Below the pieces are notes generated by a model that was not told where the DNA came from, made no database searches, and saw only the letters and a program-made list of their open reading frames with translations. From the NCBI RefSeq assembly GCF_031846485.1, contig NZ_JAVRHQ010000008.1, positions 92,214-156,213 of the forward strand: a stretch of 64,000 nucleotides of DNA, written 5' to 3'. A program made the position numbers and the translations under genes. Within the stretch, counting starts at the first letter, position 1; each line of letters opens with the position of its first letter. This stretch comes from Autumnicola tepida (GTDB lineage: Bacteria; Bacteroidota; Bacteroidia; Flavobacteriales; Flavobacteriaceae). Positions 43,755-52,819 of this stretch are shown one piece after another.

Positions 43755-44948
43755 TTAGGAAAGTACTTCCTGTACCTTGTCAGCCGCTTCCTGGAATTCC
43801 ACAGCACTGTGTACACCAAGTCCGCTTTCATCAATCAGTTTTTTGGCAACATCGGCATTTGTTCCCTGTAACCTTACAATAATTGGAACATTAATAGCGT
43901 CACCCATATTCTTATAGGCATCTACAATCCCCTGTGCCACACGGTCACAACGTACAATTCCTCCAAAGATATTTACAAGGATTGCTTCTACCTTCTCATC
44001 TTTCAGGATAAGGCGGAAAGCCTCTTCCACTCTCTTGGCATCTGCAGTACCTCCAACATCCAGGAAGTTGGCAGGTTCTCCCCCGGCTTGTTTAATAAGG
44101 TCCATTGTTGCCATGGCAAGCCCGGCACCATTTACCATACATCCAACATTCCCGTCAAGGTCAACATAGTTAAGGCCAACTCTTTTAGCTTCAACTTCAG
44201 TTGGGTTTTCTTCACGAATATCACGCATTTCAGCATAATCCTTATGGCGGAAAAGCGCATTATCATCTAAAGTTACCTTGGCATCCACAGCCATAATTTT
44301 ATCATCACTGGTTTTAAGAACCGGGTTGATCTCAAAAAGAGAAGAATCAGATTTTTCAAATGCCTTGTATAGGGACATTACAAATTTTACCATTTCCTTA
44401 AATCCTGTTCCGCTAAGGCCAAGATTAAAAGCTATACGACGTGCCTGGAATGGCAACAATCCTACGGTTGGATCTATTTCTTCCGTAAAAATAAGATGAG
44501 GAGTTTCATCGGCCACAGTTTCAATATCCATCCCGCCTTCAGTAGAATACATGATCATATTTCTACCGGTGGCACGGTTTAACAATACAGACATGTAATA
44601 TTCTTCTGGCTCGTTATCTCCAGGATAATAAACATCTTCAGCAACCAGTACCTGATGTACTTTTTTTCCTTCAGCAGTTGTCTGAGGAGTAACAAGGTTC
44701 ATCCCAATAATATTCCCTGCAATTTCTTCAACCTCCTTCAGGTTCTTGGCAAGTTTCACACCGCCACCTTTACCACGTCCACCTGCATGCACCTGTGCTT
44801 TAATCACATGCCAGCCAGTCCCGGTTTGTTCGGTTAATTCTTTTGCAGCATTTACTGCCTCTTGTGCATTATGGGCTACGATACCTCTCTGGATACGCAC
44901 TCCAAAGTTGTTTAGTATCTCTTTTCCTTGATATTCATGTATGTTCAT
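43755..44948 (-). CDS. sucC: Succinyl-CoA ligase (ADP-forming), beta subunit
   Basis: SucC, with SucD, converts succinyl-CoA to succinate in the citric acid cycle with formation of ATP or GTP. The 397-residue protein has the ATP-grasp N-terminal part (MNIHEYQGKEIL, VHAGGRGKGGGVKLAKN), the FEINPVLKT metal site and the C-terminal CoA-binding VNIFGGIVRCD and RLQGTNADVAKK. sucD is not adjacent, as is common in Flavobacteriia. A well-formed promoter at 44983-45014 precedes it. Confidence 0.97.
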   Translation of the reverse strand: MNIHEYQGKEILNNFGVRIQRGIVAHNAQEAVNAAKELTEQTGTGWHVIKAQVHAGGRGKGGGVKLAKNLKEVEEIAGNIIGMNLVTPQTTAEGKKVHQVLVAEDVYYPGDNEPEEYYMSVLLNRATGRNMIMYSTEGGMDIETVADETPHLIFTEEIDPTVGLLPFQARRIAFNLGLSGTGFKEMVKFVMSLYKAFEKSDSSLFEINPVLKTSDDKIMAVDAKVTLDDNALFRHKDYAEMRDIREENPTEVEAKRVGLNYVDLDGNVGCMVNGAGLAMATMDLIKQAGGEPANFLDVGGTADAKRVEEAFRLILKDEKVEAILVNIFGGIVRCDRVAQGIVDAYKNMGDAINVPIIVRLQGTNADVAKKLIDESGLGVHSAVEFQEAADKVQEVLS

Positions 44949-44982
44949 AATCAGGTATTTCTTCTGTATTATTTATGCGGAA

Positions 44983-45014
44983 CAAAAGTAACAAATACAA
45001 TACTACTGTACCAA
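44983..45014 (-). promoter_or_regulatory. Bacteroidota-type promoter of sucC
   Basis: Minus strand TTG (45014-45012), 21 bases, TACTTTTG (44990-44983), exact TAnnTTTG. It lies 34 bases before the sucC ATG. The gap to the divergent MFS gene holds this and the promoter at 45129-45161 and nothing else recognisable. Confidence 0.78.
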
Positions 45015-45128
45015 TCTTTTTTGATTAAGTACGGCGCCAGTTGCAGATTTTATCTGCTTTTGCTGAAAAGGAAGTCTATTTCCCACCGGGCTGGCAGCTA
45101 AAAGGTTATCGTAGATTTTTAGTTGTAA

Positions 45129-45161
45129 TTGCCTCAAACGGTGAATTCTGCTGTATTTTTG
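45129..45161 (+). promoter_or_regulatory. Bacteroidota-type promoter of the MFS gene
   Basis: TTG (45129-45131), 22 bases, TATTTTTG (45154-45161), 18 bases before the ATG. Confidence 0.7.
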
Positions 45162-45179
45162 CCTTTTAATTTTTGAGAG

Positions 45180-46364
45180 ATGAACAAAGCATTAATCGCA
45201 TTAGCCATAGGAGGATTTGGAATTGGAATGACGGAATTCGTGATTATGGGAATTCTTCCAGAAATAGCTACCGCCCTGGAGATTACTATCCCGCAGGCGG
45301 GGCATTTTATTTCGGCTTACGCCCTTGGTGTGGTGGTGGGGGCGCCACTGCTAACAGGAATTGGCTCCAAGTGGCCTGCACATAAGGTATTGCTGTTTCT
45401 TATGCTCTGGTTTACGGTTTTCAACACGCTTTCTGCTTTTGCCAATTCTTACACCCTGCTCTTAATTTCCCGTTTCCTTTCTGGCTTGCCTCATGGGGCT
45501 TTCTTTGGGATTGGAGCCGTGGTGGCCGGGCAACTGGCAAAACCTGGTAAATCTGCCAAAGCCATCGCCACTATGTTTACAGGATTAACCGTTGCCAATG
45601 TTTTAGGAGTACCTTTTGGCACCTATCTGGGGCAAAACTTTAGCTGGAATGTTTCCTTTATAGCCGTTGGAGTGGTGGGTATTTTGGCGATACTGAGTAT
45701 AAAATTCTGGATGCCTGAACTCTCCCGGCCTTCCTCCAACGGAATTGTAAAAGATTTAAAAGTGCTAAAAAAACTGGAGCTGTGGATGGTTATTTTACTC
45801 ACCACCATTGGTACGGGAGGCTTTTTTGCCTGGTACAGTTATATCGCCCCGCTTATTACTGAAGTTGCCGGCCATCCTGAAGACGTGGTGAGCTACGCCA
45901 TGATCCTGGCGGGAGTCGGTATGGTGGTTGGAAATCTGATAGGCGCTAAACTCGCCGAAAAATTCAGCCCAATATATTCTGTTTTGATTTCTCTTGTGCT
46001 AATGGTAATCGCGTTAATTGCCAATACTTACCTGGCTTCAGATAAAATGGGCGTACTTGTAATGACATTCATTATCGCCACAGTGGCTTTTAGCCTCTCC
46101 ACTCCTATTCAAATGGCGGTGATCAATTCCGCAAAGGGATCAGAAATGTTGGGCTCTTCCCTTAACCAGAGCGCCTTTAACATGGGAAATGCCTCCGGCG
46201 CATACCTGGCAGGATTGCCTATTGCCTATGGCTACGGCTATACCTCGGCAGATTGGGTTGGCGCAGCTATGGCAGGTGCCGGTATTTTTATAGCGCTTGG
46301 GGTGATAAGAATTAGAAAGCAGAATGCACAAAAATTTGAATTGCGATCTGAACCGGCTTCGTAA
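45180..46364 (+). CDS. MFS transporter (AraJ/NepI-like efflux)
   Basis: A 394-residue major facilitator with about 12 transmembrane helices. MFS features are the first helix GGFGIGMTEFVIMGILPEIA (the DHA1-type TEF motif), the loop 2-3 region with GSKWPAHK, RFLSGLPHGAFFG in helix 4, and NVLGVPFGTYLG in helix 5. Relatives are annotated as sugar or purine nucleoside efflux pumps of the AraJ/NepI group. The substrate is not known. It is divergent from sucC and unlinked to other transport genes. Confidence 0.92.
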   Translation: MNKALIALAIGGFGIGMTEFVIMGILPEIATALEITIPQAGHFISAYALGVVVGAPLLTGIGSKWPAHKVLLFLMLWFTVFNTLSAFANSYTLLLISRFLSGLPHGAFFGIGAVVAGQLAKPGKSAKAIATMFTGLTVANVLGVPFGTYLGQNFSWNVSFIAVGVVGILAILSIKFWMPELSRPSSNGIVKDLKVLKKLELWMVILLTTIGTGGFFAWYSYIAPLITEVAGHPEDVVSYAMILAGVGMVVGNLIGAKLAEKFSPIYSVLISLVLMVIALIANTYLASDKMGVLVMTFIIATVAFSLSTPIQMAVINSAKGSEMLGSSLNQSAFNMGNASGAYLAGLPIAYGYGYTSADWVGAAMAGAGIFIALGVIRIRKQNAQKFELRSEPAS

Positions 46365-46405
46365 AAATAACAATTTGTATAAATACGTTATTTTTGAAAT
46401 TCAGC

Positions 46406-46438
46406 TTTGTAATTAATTGAAAATCTCCTGTATTTTTG
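46406..46438 (+). promoter_or_regulatory. Bacteroidota-type promoter of lysA
   Basis: TTTG (46406-46409), 21 bases, TATTTTTG (46431-46438): the best promoter match in the window. It is 21 bases before the lysA ATG. No lysine riboswitch is seen. Confidence 0.8.
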
Positions 46439-46459
46439 CCACCTAATATTTCAGAATAG

Positions 46460-47677
46460 ATGAACAATCAAGACCTGCTTAAAGTAGCCGAAGAATTTGG
46501 AAGTCCGGTATATGTATATGATGCCGAAAAAATAATTTCCCAGTATCAAAGATTAACCAGCGCTTTTAATGTTGAAAAGTTGCGTATTCATTACGCGGTA
46601 AAGGCGCTTTCGAATATTTCCATTCTTAAACTACTGAATTCCCTTGGCTGCGGCCTGGACACCGTTTCTATACAGGAAGTGAAACTTGGGTTAGAAGCAG
46701 GCGTAGATCCTTCGAACATTATTTATACACCCAATGGCGTTTCCCTTGAAGAAATTGAAGAAGTGATGCAACTGGGAGCACAAATTAACATAGATAACCT
46801 TTCTATTTTAGAACAATTTGGAACCAAACATCCTGAAACTCCCGTTTGTATAAGGATCAATCCGCATGTGATGGCGGGTGGAAATTCTAAGATTTCAGTA
46901 GGGCATATTGATTCCAAATTTGGCATTTCCATCCACCAGATGCCGCATTTGCAGCGAATTGTTCAAAATACCGGCATGAATATTAACGGTATCCACATGC
47001 ATACCGGGAGTGATATTCTTGATATTGGCGTTTTTCTTTATGCTTCTGAAATTCTTTTTGATGCCGCGAAGCATTTTAAAGATCTTGAATTCATAGATTT
47101 TGGCAGCGGGTTTAAAGTACCTTATAAAGAAGGGGATATAGAAACAGATATTGAAGACCTTGGCCAACAGCTTACCAGCAGGTTTGAAAAATTCTGTAAG
47201 GAATACGGCCGCGAACTTACACTGGCTTTTGAACCAGGAAAATATTTAGTGAGCGAAGCTGGCAAATTTCTTGCGAAAGTGAATGTTATCAAGCAAACTA
47301 CTTCTACTGTTTTCGCCGGAATTGACACTGGGTTCAACCATCTTATCCGTCCAATGTTTTACGGATCTCATCATGAAATTACCAATATTTCCAATCCCGA
47401 TGCCAAGGCACGTTTTTACTCTGTGGTGGGATATATTTGCGAAACCGATACATTCGCCAGCAACAGGAGGATTTCTGAAATTACTGAAGGAGATATTCTT
47501 GCCTTCAGCAATGCCGGCGCCTATTGTTTCTCTATGGCCAGCAATTTTAATTCCCGTTACCGCCCTGCTGAAGTTTTATGGTATAAAGGAGAAGCCCATC
47601 TTATTAGGAAAAGGGAAACTTTTGAAGATCTTTTAAAACACCAGGTGCCGGTAGACTTGAGTGTGGAAAGCTTTTAA
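46460..47677 (+). CDS. lysA: Diaminopimelate decarboxylase
   Basis: LysA converts meso-diaminopimelate to L-lysine. The 405-residue protein is a fold-III PLP decarboxylase: the PLP lysine is K48 in HYAVKAL, H in SVGHIDSKFGI (stacking on the cofactor), the glycine-rich DFGSGF, EPGKYLV, and the catalytic GYICETDTFA from the other subunit of the dimer. NSRYRPAEVLW near the end is typical. Isolated from other lysine genes; it has its own strong promoter. Confidence 0.95.
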   Translation: MNNQDLLKVAEEFGSPVYVYDAEKIISQYQRLTSAFNVEKLRIHYAVKALSNISILKLLNSLGCGLDTVSIQEVKLGLEAGVDPSNIIYTPNGVSLEEIEEVMQLGAQINIDNLSILEQFGTKHPETPVCIRINPHVMAGGNSKISVGHIDSKFGISIHQMPHLQRIVQNTGMNINGIHMHTGSDILDIGVFLYASEILFDAAKHFKDLEFIDFGSGFKVPYKEGDIETDIEDLGQQLTSRFEKFCKEYGRELTLAFEPGKYLVSEAGKFLAKVNVIKQTTSTVFAGIDTGFNHLIRPMFYGSHHEITNISNPDAKARFYSVVGYICETDTFASNRRISEITEGDILAFSNAGAYCFSMASNFNSRYRPAEVLWYKGEAHLIRKRETFEDLLKHQVPVDLSVESF

Positions 47678-47839
47678 AATAAATATCAGATTAGCTTTTT
47701 CATTTTTGTAAGGAGTTATTACATGAGATATTTATCTTGAAAATATTTCTTCGGAATCCCCCATAAGCCTGGCTTTTTTAATAAAATCATAACCATTTCT
47801 GTGGCTTTAATTCGGTATATTAAAAGAAAATACCGAAAC

Positions 47840-48736
47840 ATGGACTATAAGCTTAATAAGCCGGAAGATCTTGAAGAAAATATAAGCAGGATAGCTTCAG
47901 AAGAAATTGATTTCTGCATCTCTTCCATTAAAAATTCCAATTTGCATGAAGCCGTTCATGAAATAAGGAAAAGTCTGAAAAAATTACGTGCGCTTGCCCG
48001 TCTTTTTCGGGATGAATTAGGTGAAAAGAAATATAAGGAGATCAACATCTTTTTTCGTGATTTAGGCCAGGAATTATCTCCCATCAGGGACCTTACCGCA
48101 CACATGGAAACCATTGGGATTTTGCAGGAACGCTACGGTGATCACATCTACGTTAAGTTTTTCAATAGCGTTGTTCAGGAACTGGAAAAAGAGCGGGATG
48201 AACTGGAAAAAAAGCTTCGGGAAAAAAATTTCTTTTCAGAATATATTCTGCAACAGTTTGAAAATGCGCAGGAAAATTTTACCCAGTGGCCGGTAAAATC
48301 TGCAGATCTTGCCGTGGTGCTTCCCGGCCTTCAATTAACATATGAACGCGGAAGAGACGCGTTGGAAGATGCTTATGCCGAACCTGATGCCGCCAATTTC
48401 CATGAATGGCGAAAAAGGGCAAAATATCTCTGGCACCAAATCCAGTTACTGGAAGACCTTTGGCCAAAGTTTTTTCAAACCTGGGCAGAAGAAGTGCATA
48501 CGCTCGCTAATTATCTGGGAGATGATCATGATCTAATGATTTTAAATGAAAAGCTAAAATCGCAGGATTTCCAGCTGAAAGATGAAAAGCAAATGGAAAT
48601 GCTGCATGCTTTAATTAAAGAATATAGCGAATATTTACGTGCAGAGGCAGAATTACAGGGCGGGCTTGTGTATGCCGAAAAGCCGAAAGCTATAAAAAAA
48701 CGAATGCTTAAATACATAAGGACTAACTGGAATTAA
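47840..48736 (+). CDS. CHAD-domain protein
   Basis: A 298-residue helical protein of the CHAD family (conserved histidine alpha-helical domain). Typical His and basic residues are found at HEAVHEIRKSLKKLRALARLFRD-like start, in HEWRKRAKYLWHQIQLL and in a third block DHDLMIL. CHAD domains are known to bind inorganic polyphosphate and many associate with polyP granules. No CYTH triphosphate tunnel domain is fused. ATG at 47840 is preferred to GTG at 47801, because the upstream residues are short, basic and unlike the domain start. Confidence 0.88.
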   Translation: MDYKLNKPEDLEENISRIASEEIDFCISSIKNSNLHEAVHEIRKSLKKLRALARLFRDELGEKKYKEINIFFRDLGQELSPIRDLTAHMETIGILQERYGDHIYVKFFNSVVQELEKERDELEKKLREKNFFSEYILQQFENAQENFTQWPVKSADLAVVLPGLQLTYERGRDALEDAYAEPDAANFHEWRKRAKYLWHQIQLLEDLWPKFFQTWAEEVHTLANYLGDDHDLMILNEKLKSQDFQLKDEKQMEMLHALIKEYSEYLRAEAELQGGLVYAEKPKAIKKRMLKYIRTNWN

Positions 48737-48748
48737 ATTTTTCCTGAG

Positions 48749-48775
48749 ATTGCTTCGGCCTGCCGGCCTCGCAAT
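48749..48775. repeat. Imperfect palindrome (ATTGC...GCAAT)
   Basis: ATTGC-TTC-GGCC-TGCC-GGCC-TC-GCAAT in the gap after the CHAD gene. Its GC-rich core contrasts with the AT-rich surroundings and it resembles the GAGATTGCTTCG...CGCAATG type of dispersed intergenic repeat seen in other genomes. Confidence 0.5.
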
Positions 48776-48879
48776 GCAAGAAAAGCAGCCATCGGCAAAA
48801 ATAACAGGAAGCATGACTATCGATACCACTGTAAAAGGAAATGGCGCTGCTAATAATGACCCTATGCTAAGAAAACCTT

Positions 48880-49428
48880 ATGAAAAAAAGTCATTTATAC
48901 TTTGTCGCCATTGTGCCTGACGCTCAACTTGAAGAAAAAATCAGGAACCTAAAGCTTGAAATTAAGGAGAAATATAATTCGGCGAAGGCCTTAAAATTAC
49001 CTGCCCATGTTACGCTTCAGATTCCCTTTAAAATAAAGGAAGAAGACGAGGCGAGCCTGTTGGAAGCGCTTCAAAAAATTACAGACAATAAAAAGGCTTT
49101 TAAAGTACAATTATCAGGGTTTGGCAGGTTTTCCACCCGTACGATTTTCATCAATGTTACTAACCCTGAGCCAGTTGCTTTGCTACATGAGAAAATACAG
49201 GAAGTACTGGAGGAAAGTTTCGGTTTGGGAGAACGTGAAAAAATCCGCAATATTCACCCGCATATTACTATAGCTACACGAGACCTCAACAGGCTGAACT
49301 TCCAAAAGGCATGGCCGCAATTCGAAAAAAGAAATTTTCAAGACACTTTTAACGCTGAGGGGTTTGTACTTTTTAAGCATAATGGAAGAAACTGGGAGAT
49401 TCTCCAGAAGTTTAACTTCCCATACTAA
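48880..49428 (+). CDS. 2H phosphoesterase (2'-5' RNA ligase-like)
   Basis: A 182-residue member of the 2H phosphoesterase superfamily. The two active-site HxT motifs are H43-V-T45 (PAHVTLQIPF) and H128-I-T130 (HPHITIAT), separated by about 85 residues as usual. Members act on 2'-5' or cyclic phosphodiester bonds in RNA or on cyclic nucleotides; which, is unknown. There is no signal. It stands between the CHAD and NIPSNAP genes without overlap. Confidence 0.92.
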   Translation: MKKSHLYFVAIVPDAQLEEKIRNLKLEIKEKYNSAKALKLPAHVTLQIPFKIKEEDEASLLEALQKITDNKKAFKVQLSGFGRFSTRTIFINVTNPEPVALLHEKIQEVLEESFGLGEREKIRNIHPHITIATRDLNRLNFQKAWPQFEKRNFQDTFNAEGFVLFKHNGRNWEILQKFNFPY

Positions 49429-49509
49429 AAGACAAAAAGCTCCTGCAGCTACCGGAATTTTGTAGCTTTACAATTAACATTATTCAATTTAGTCCATAAT
49501 TCAGGAAAA

Positions 49510-50292
49510 ATGAAAAAAATTATTTTCGGCCTTAGTGCTTTCGCTTTACTTTGCTGCTTTGTTCCTACAGTACAAGCCCAGGAACATCAATTTTATCAGC
49601 TAAAAATATATAGTCTTAAAACCGAAGAACAGGTACAAAGAACTGATGCTTTTTTAGAAAAAGCCTATTTACCTGCCCTGGCCGAACTCGGTATTGATAA
49701 AGTTGGTGTATTCAAACCAAAAGAGGAAAGTAAAATCGACAGTTTAAAGCATATTTATGTACTTCTCCCATTTAGTTCACTTGAGCAGTGGGAAAATCTG
49801 GAGACAAACCTGAATAAAAATCAAAATTACAGGCAGAGAGGGAGTGACTTCTTAAAATCTTCAGCAGATAATTCGCCTTATTCAAGGTTTCAGTCTATTC
49901 TTTTAAAGGCTTTCCAGGATCATCCGGTTATTCAAATGCCTTCTTTGGATGTGCCACGAAAGGAACGCGTTTACGAACTGAGAAGTTACCAGTCCCCCAC
50001 CGGAAAATTTTTCAGGAACAAATTAAAAATGTTCAATGAAGGCGGAGAAGTAAGATTGTTTGATGAACTTGGCTTTAACGCGGTTTTTTATGGCGAGGTG
50101 ATCTCTGGTCCGGAAATGCCGAATTTGATGTATATGACCACATTTGCCGACCAGGAAAGCAGGGATAAACACTGGGAGGCATTTTCCAGTGCTCTCGCCT
50201 GGAAAGCTTTAAGTGCCAAAGAAGAATATGCCGATAATGTTTCGCATATTGATATCACTTTTCTTTACCCAACCGATTATTCAGCATATTAA
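49510..50292 (+). CDS. Secreted NIPSNAP-family protein
   Basis: A 260-residue exported protein (signal peptide to about VQAQ, residue 24) with two NIPSNAP-type dimeric alpha/beta-barrel domains (about 25-125, QFYQLKIYSLKT; and about 150-258, RVYELRSYQSPTGKFFRNK). NIPSNAP proteins are widespread with no settled biochemical role in bacteria. It is followed after 8 bases by a pentapeptide-repeat gene, so cotranscription is likely. Confidence 0.9.
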   Translation: MKKIIFGLSAFALLCCFVPTVQAQEHQFYQLKIYSLKTEEQVQRTDAFLEKAYLPALAELGIDKVGVFKPKEESKIDSLKHIYVLLPFSSLEQWENLETNLNKNQNYRQRGSDFLKSSADNSPYSRFQSILLKAFQDHPVIQMPSLDVPRKERVYELRSYQSPTGKFFRNKLKMFNEGGEVRLFDELGFNAVFYGEVISGPEMPNLMYMTTFADQESRDKHWEAFSSALAWKALSAKEEYADNVSHIDITFLYPTDYSAY

Positions 50293-50300
50293 TTTAAAAA

Positions 50301-50870
50301 ATGCAAGAAACTTTTGCCCAGGATGAGGATTTTGAACAGCTAAATTACAGTAGCAATACTTTAAAAAAAGAGTATGAAAACTGCCATTTTAAAAACTGTA
50401 ATTTTTCTAATGTATTATTGCCGGGAACTGTTTTTTCTGAATGCACTTTCCAGGACTGCGATTTTAGTACGGCGCAGTTACAGAAAACCGCTATAAGAGA
50501 TTGCAGGTTTATCAATTGCAAAATGCTGGGGCTTCGCTTTGAAGAATGTGAAACCTTTTTGCTATCCTTCAGCTTTGAAAGCTGTGACCTTAGCTTTTCT
50601 TCTTTTTATCAATTAAAAATACCAAAGACCAGTTTCAAGAATTGTAAAATGGCGCAGGTGGAATTTTCCCGGGCAGATTGTTCCGGCTCAGATTTTTATG
50701 GAGTGGATTTTTCCAATGCCAGCTTTGGAAATACGAATTTAGAAAAAGCAGATTTCAGAAGCGCTTCCAGTTTTGCCATAGACCCGGAACAAAACCGCCT
50801 GGCTGGCGCAAAATTTTCCCAGGAAAACCTTTCAGGATTATTAACTAAATATAAACTTAAAGTTTATTGA
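50301..50870 (+). CDS. Pentapeptide-repeat protein
   Basis: A 189-residue right-handed quadrilateral beta-helix protein. The five-residue A(D/N)LxX-like rhythm is seen throughout (NCHFKNCNFSN, ECTFQDCDFSTAQL, DCRFINCKM, GSDFYGVDFSNASFGNTNL, EKADFRSAS). Family members include the gyrase-protecting Qnr and MfpA proteins; this protein has the length (about 190) and a central discontinuity like Qnr, but Qnr-type activity is only a possibility. It is 8 bases after the NIPSNAP gene. Confidence 0.88.
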   Translation: MQETFAQDEDFEQLNYSSNTLKKEYENCHFKNCNFSNVLLPGTVFSECTFQDCDFSTAQLQKTAIRDCRFINCKMLGLRFEECETFLLSFSFESCDLSFSSFYQLKIPKTSFKNCKMAQVEFSRADCSGSDFYGVDFSNASFGNTNLEKADFRSASSFAIDPEQNRLAGAKFSQENLSGLLTKYKLKVY

Positions 50871-50987
50871 TTGTAGCATTTGCCTCTTTATTTTTACCGT
50901 TTGTGTTAGAAAGTCTAATATAACATGATTAACATTGTTGCCGTCTTTTCAGCAAAATTCCTGCTGAGCAACAAATTTTGAATACTT

Positions 50988-51572
50988 GTGAGCCAAAAAG
51001 TAAAACTAAAAAAAACCGAAGTCCTTTCTAACAGATGGGCACTGTTAAACGAAGTAACCTACGAATACCAAACCAGCCGGGGAGAATGGCAAACCCAGAA
51101 CCGGGAAGCTTACGACCGCGGAGACGGCGCATGTATCCTGCTTTACAACAAATCCACCAAAAAAGTAATTCTCACCAGGCAGTTCAGGCTGCCCACCTAC
51201 CTTAACAACAATCCCGGCGGAATGATGATAGAAGCCTGCGCCGGACTTTTGGACAAGGATTATCCCGAGGCCTGTATTATAAAAGAAACTGAGGAAGAAA
51301 CCGGTTATCGCATTCCCAGGGCCAAAAAAATATTTGATTCTTACATGTCACCGGGCTCGGTTACAGAAATTATCCATTTTTTTGTCGGGGAATATTCTGA
51401 AGAAATGAAGGTGAGCGAAGGTGGCGGACTGCCCGAAGAACAGGAAGATATTGAAGTATTGGAAATGGATTTTGAAGAGGCATACTCCAAAATAGAAAAA
51501 GGGGAAATAAAGGATGGAAAAACTATCATGCTACTGCAGTACATGAAAATCCATAATCTTATCGCTAAATAA
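50988..51572 (+). CDS. nudK: NUDIX hydrolase, GDP-mannose pyrophosphatase type
   Basis: A 194-residue NUDIX enzyme. The NUDIX box GLLDKDYPEACIIKETEEETGY-like segment and the DSYMSPGSVTEIIHFFVGEYS stretch after it match E. coli NudK closely, as recalled, which hydrolyses GDP-mannose and other nucleotide sugars. The substrate is inferred from that match. GTG at 50988 is the start. An imperfect hairpin TCAGCA...TGCTGA precedes the gene. It lies in a run of unrelated single genes. Confidence 0.88.
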   Translation: MSQKVKLKKTEVLSNRWALLNEVTYEYQTSRGEWQTQNREAYDRGDGACILLYNKSTKKVILTRQFRLPTYLNNNPGGMMIEACAGLLDKDYPEACIIKETEEETGYRIPRAKKIFDSYMSPGSVTEIIHFFVGEYSEEMKVSEGGGLPEEQEDIEVLEMDFEEAYSKIEKGEIKDGKTIMLLQYMKIHNLIAK

Positions 51573-51660
51573 GTACAGAACAGCTTCTATGATGCTGCTT
51601 TAACTAAATCTTAAAGAAAAGAGGAAGGCAACTTTTGTATCTTCATGAAAAATACACCCA

Positions 51661-52737
51661 ATGGTAAAAGCTAAGAACCTTCTTCTTTACATCACTTTAA
51701 TTATACTTGGAACGTATTTTCTTTTTTCAGGACTTATAAAAGCCCAGTCATTTTTAGGGCCTTTTGTTACTGCCATTATTCTTGCCTTGCTTGTATTTCC
51801 CTTATCTGGGTGGATGGAGCAAAAAATTAGCCGAAGTGCTGCCTCGCTTATAAATGCGTTTTTCCTCTTCCTGGTTTCGCTGGCTTTTTTGGGCCTTCTC
51901 TCCTACCAGCTGGAAAGTTTTGTTGAAAAATGGCCAAAGATCAAAGAAACCATGAAACCTAAGATTGAACAGGTTAAGCAATTCGCTGTAAACAACACTC
52001 CTCTTAATGAAAGTGACCTGCAACTTTCCAGTAAAAAAAATGGTTCGGGAATGATTCCGGCAGTAAGCAGTTCTGGCCAGGTCCCGCAGAAAAAAGCGGC
52101 TACATTGTTATCAACAATTTCCGGAGCAGTAGGCAACTTTTTACTAACCTTTATTTATGTTTTCTTTCTGCTGAATTACAGGCGAAAATTTAAAAATTTC
52201 CTGTTACGCGTTTTCCCTGATGAAAAGCGGGATAAGGTCAACTCGGTTATTATCAAATCTGCCAAAGTAGCGCCTAAGTACCTTGTGGGGCGCCTGGTGC
52301 TAATCGCATTCCTGGCAATTCTTTACGCCATTGGATTGGGCATTTCGGGAGTGAATAATTTTATTCTGGTAAGTATAGTGGCGGCAATCCTGAGCCTTAT
52401 CCCTTACCTGGGCAATATTATAGGTTTAGCCATGGCCATGGCCTTTGGTTATCTTACTTCGGGTGAAATTGGTGTTTTGGTAGGAATAATAATAACCTTT
52501 TCTGTAGCACAGTTCCTGGAAAGTTACGTGCTGGAACCTTACGTAGTTGGGGACCGTGTAGACCTTCATCCTTTTGTGGTAATTCTTGCAGTGGTAATTG
52601 GGAACCTGGTTTGGGGAATAATAGGGATGATCCTGGCCATCCCGGTAGTGGGGATCCTCACAGTGATTTTGTTACATATTGAAGCCCTGAAACCTTATGG
52701 CATCCTCCTGAGTAAAAGAAAATTTTCCAAAGACTAA
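51661..52737 (+). CDS. AI-2E family transporter
   Basis: A 358-residue multi-pass membrane protein of the AI-2E (TqsA/PerM) family, with about seven hydrophobic segments. Characteristic segments are the two N-terminal helices up to FVTAIILALLVFPLSGW, the extramembrane part EKWPKIKETMKP, and the C-terminal half with LSLIPYLGNIIG and VGDRVDLHPFVVILAVVIGN. Only some members export autoinducer-2; others act in ion homeostasis, so no substrate is assigned. Confidence 0.92.
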   Translation: MVKAKNLLLYITLIILGTYFLFSGLIKAQSFLGPFVTAIILALLVFPLSGWMEQKISRSAASLINAFFLFLVSLAFLGLLSYQLESFVEKWPKIKETMKPKIEQVKQFAVNNTPLNESDLQLSSKKNGSGMIPAVSSSGQVPQKKAATLLSTISGAVGNFLLTFIYVFFLLNYRRKFKNFLLRVFPDEKRDKVNSVIIKSAKVAPKYLVGRLVLIAFLAILYAIGLGISGVNNFILVSIVAAILSLIPYLGNIIGLAMAMAFGYLTSGEIGVLVGIIITFSVAQFLESYVLEPYVVGDRVDLHPFVVILAVVIGNLVWGIIGMILAIPVVGILTVILLHIEALKPYGILLSKRKFSKD

Positions 52738-52819
52738 CCTGGTTAAAATTCCTTCCTGCCAGCTCTTTTCCTTCAATTGCGTAACTTGGGACCACTTTAG
52801 GATTCAGGAGAAAAAAGGA

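Noticed and set aside
50301..50870. Quinolone resistance gene qnr
   Set aside because: Pentapeptide repeats and length are compatible, but no Qnr-specific loops could be confirmed; kept as a generic pentapeptide protein.
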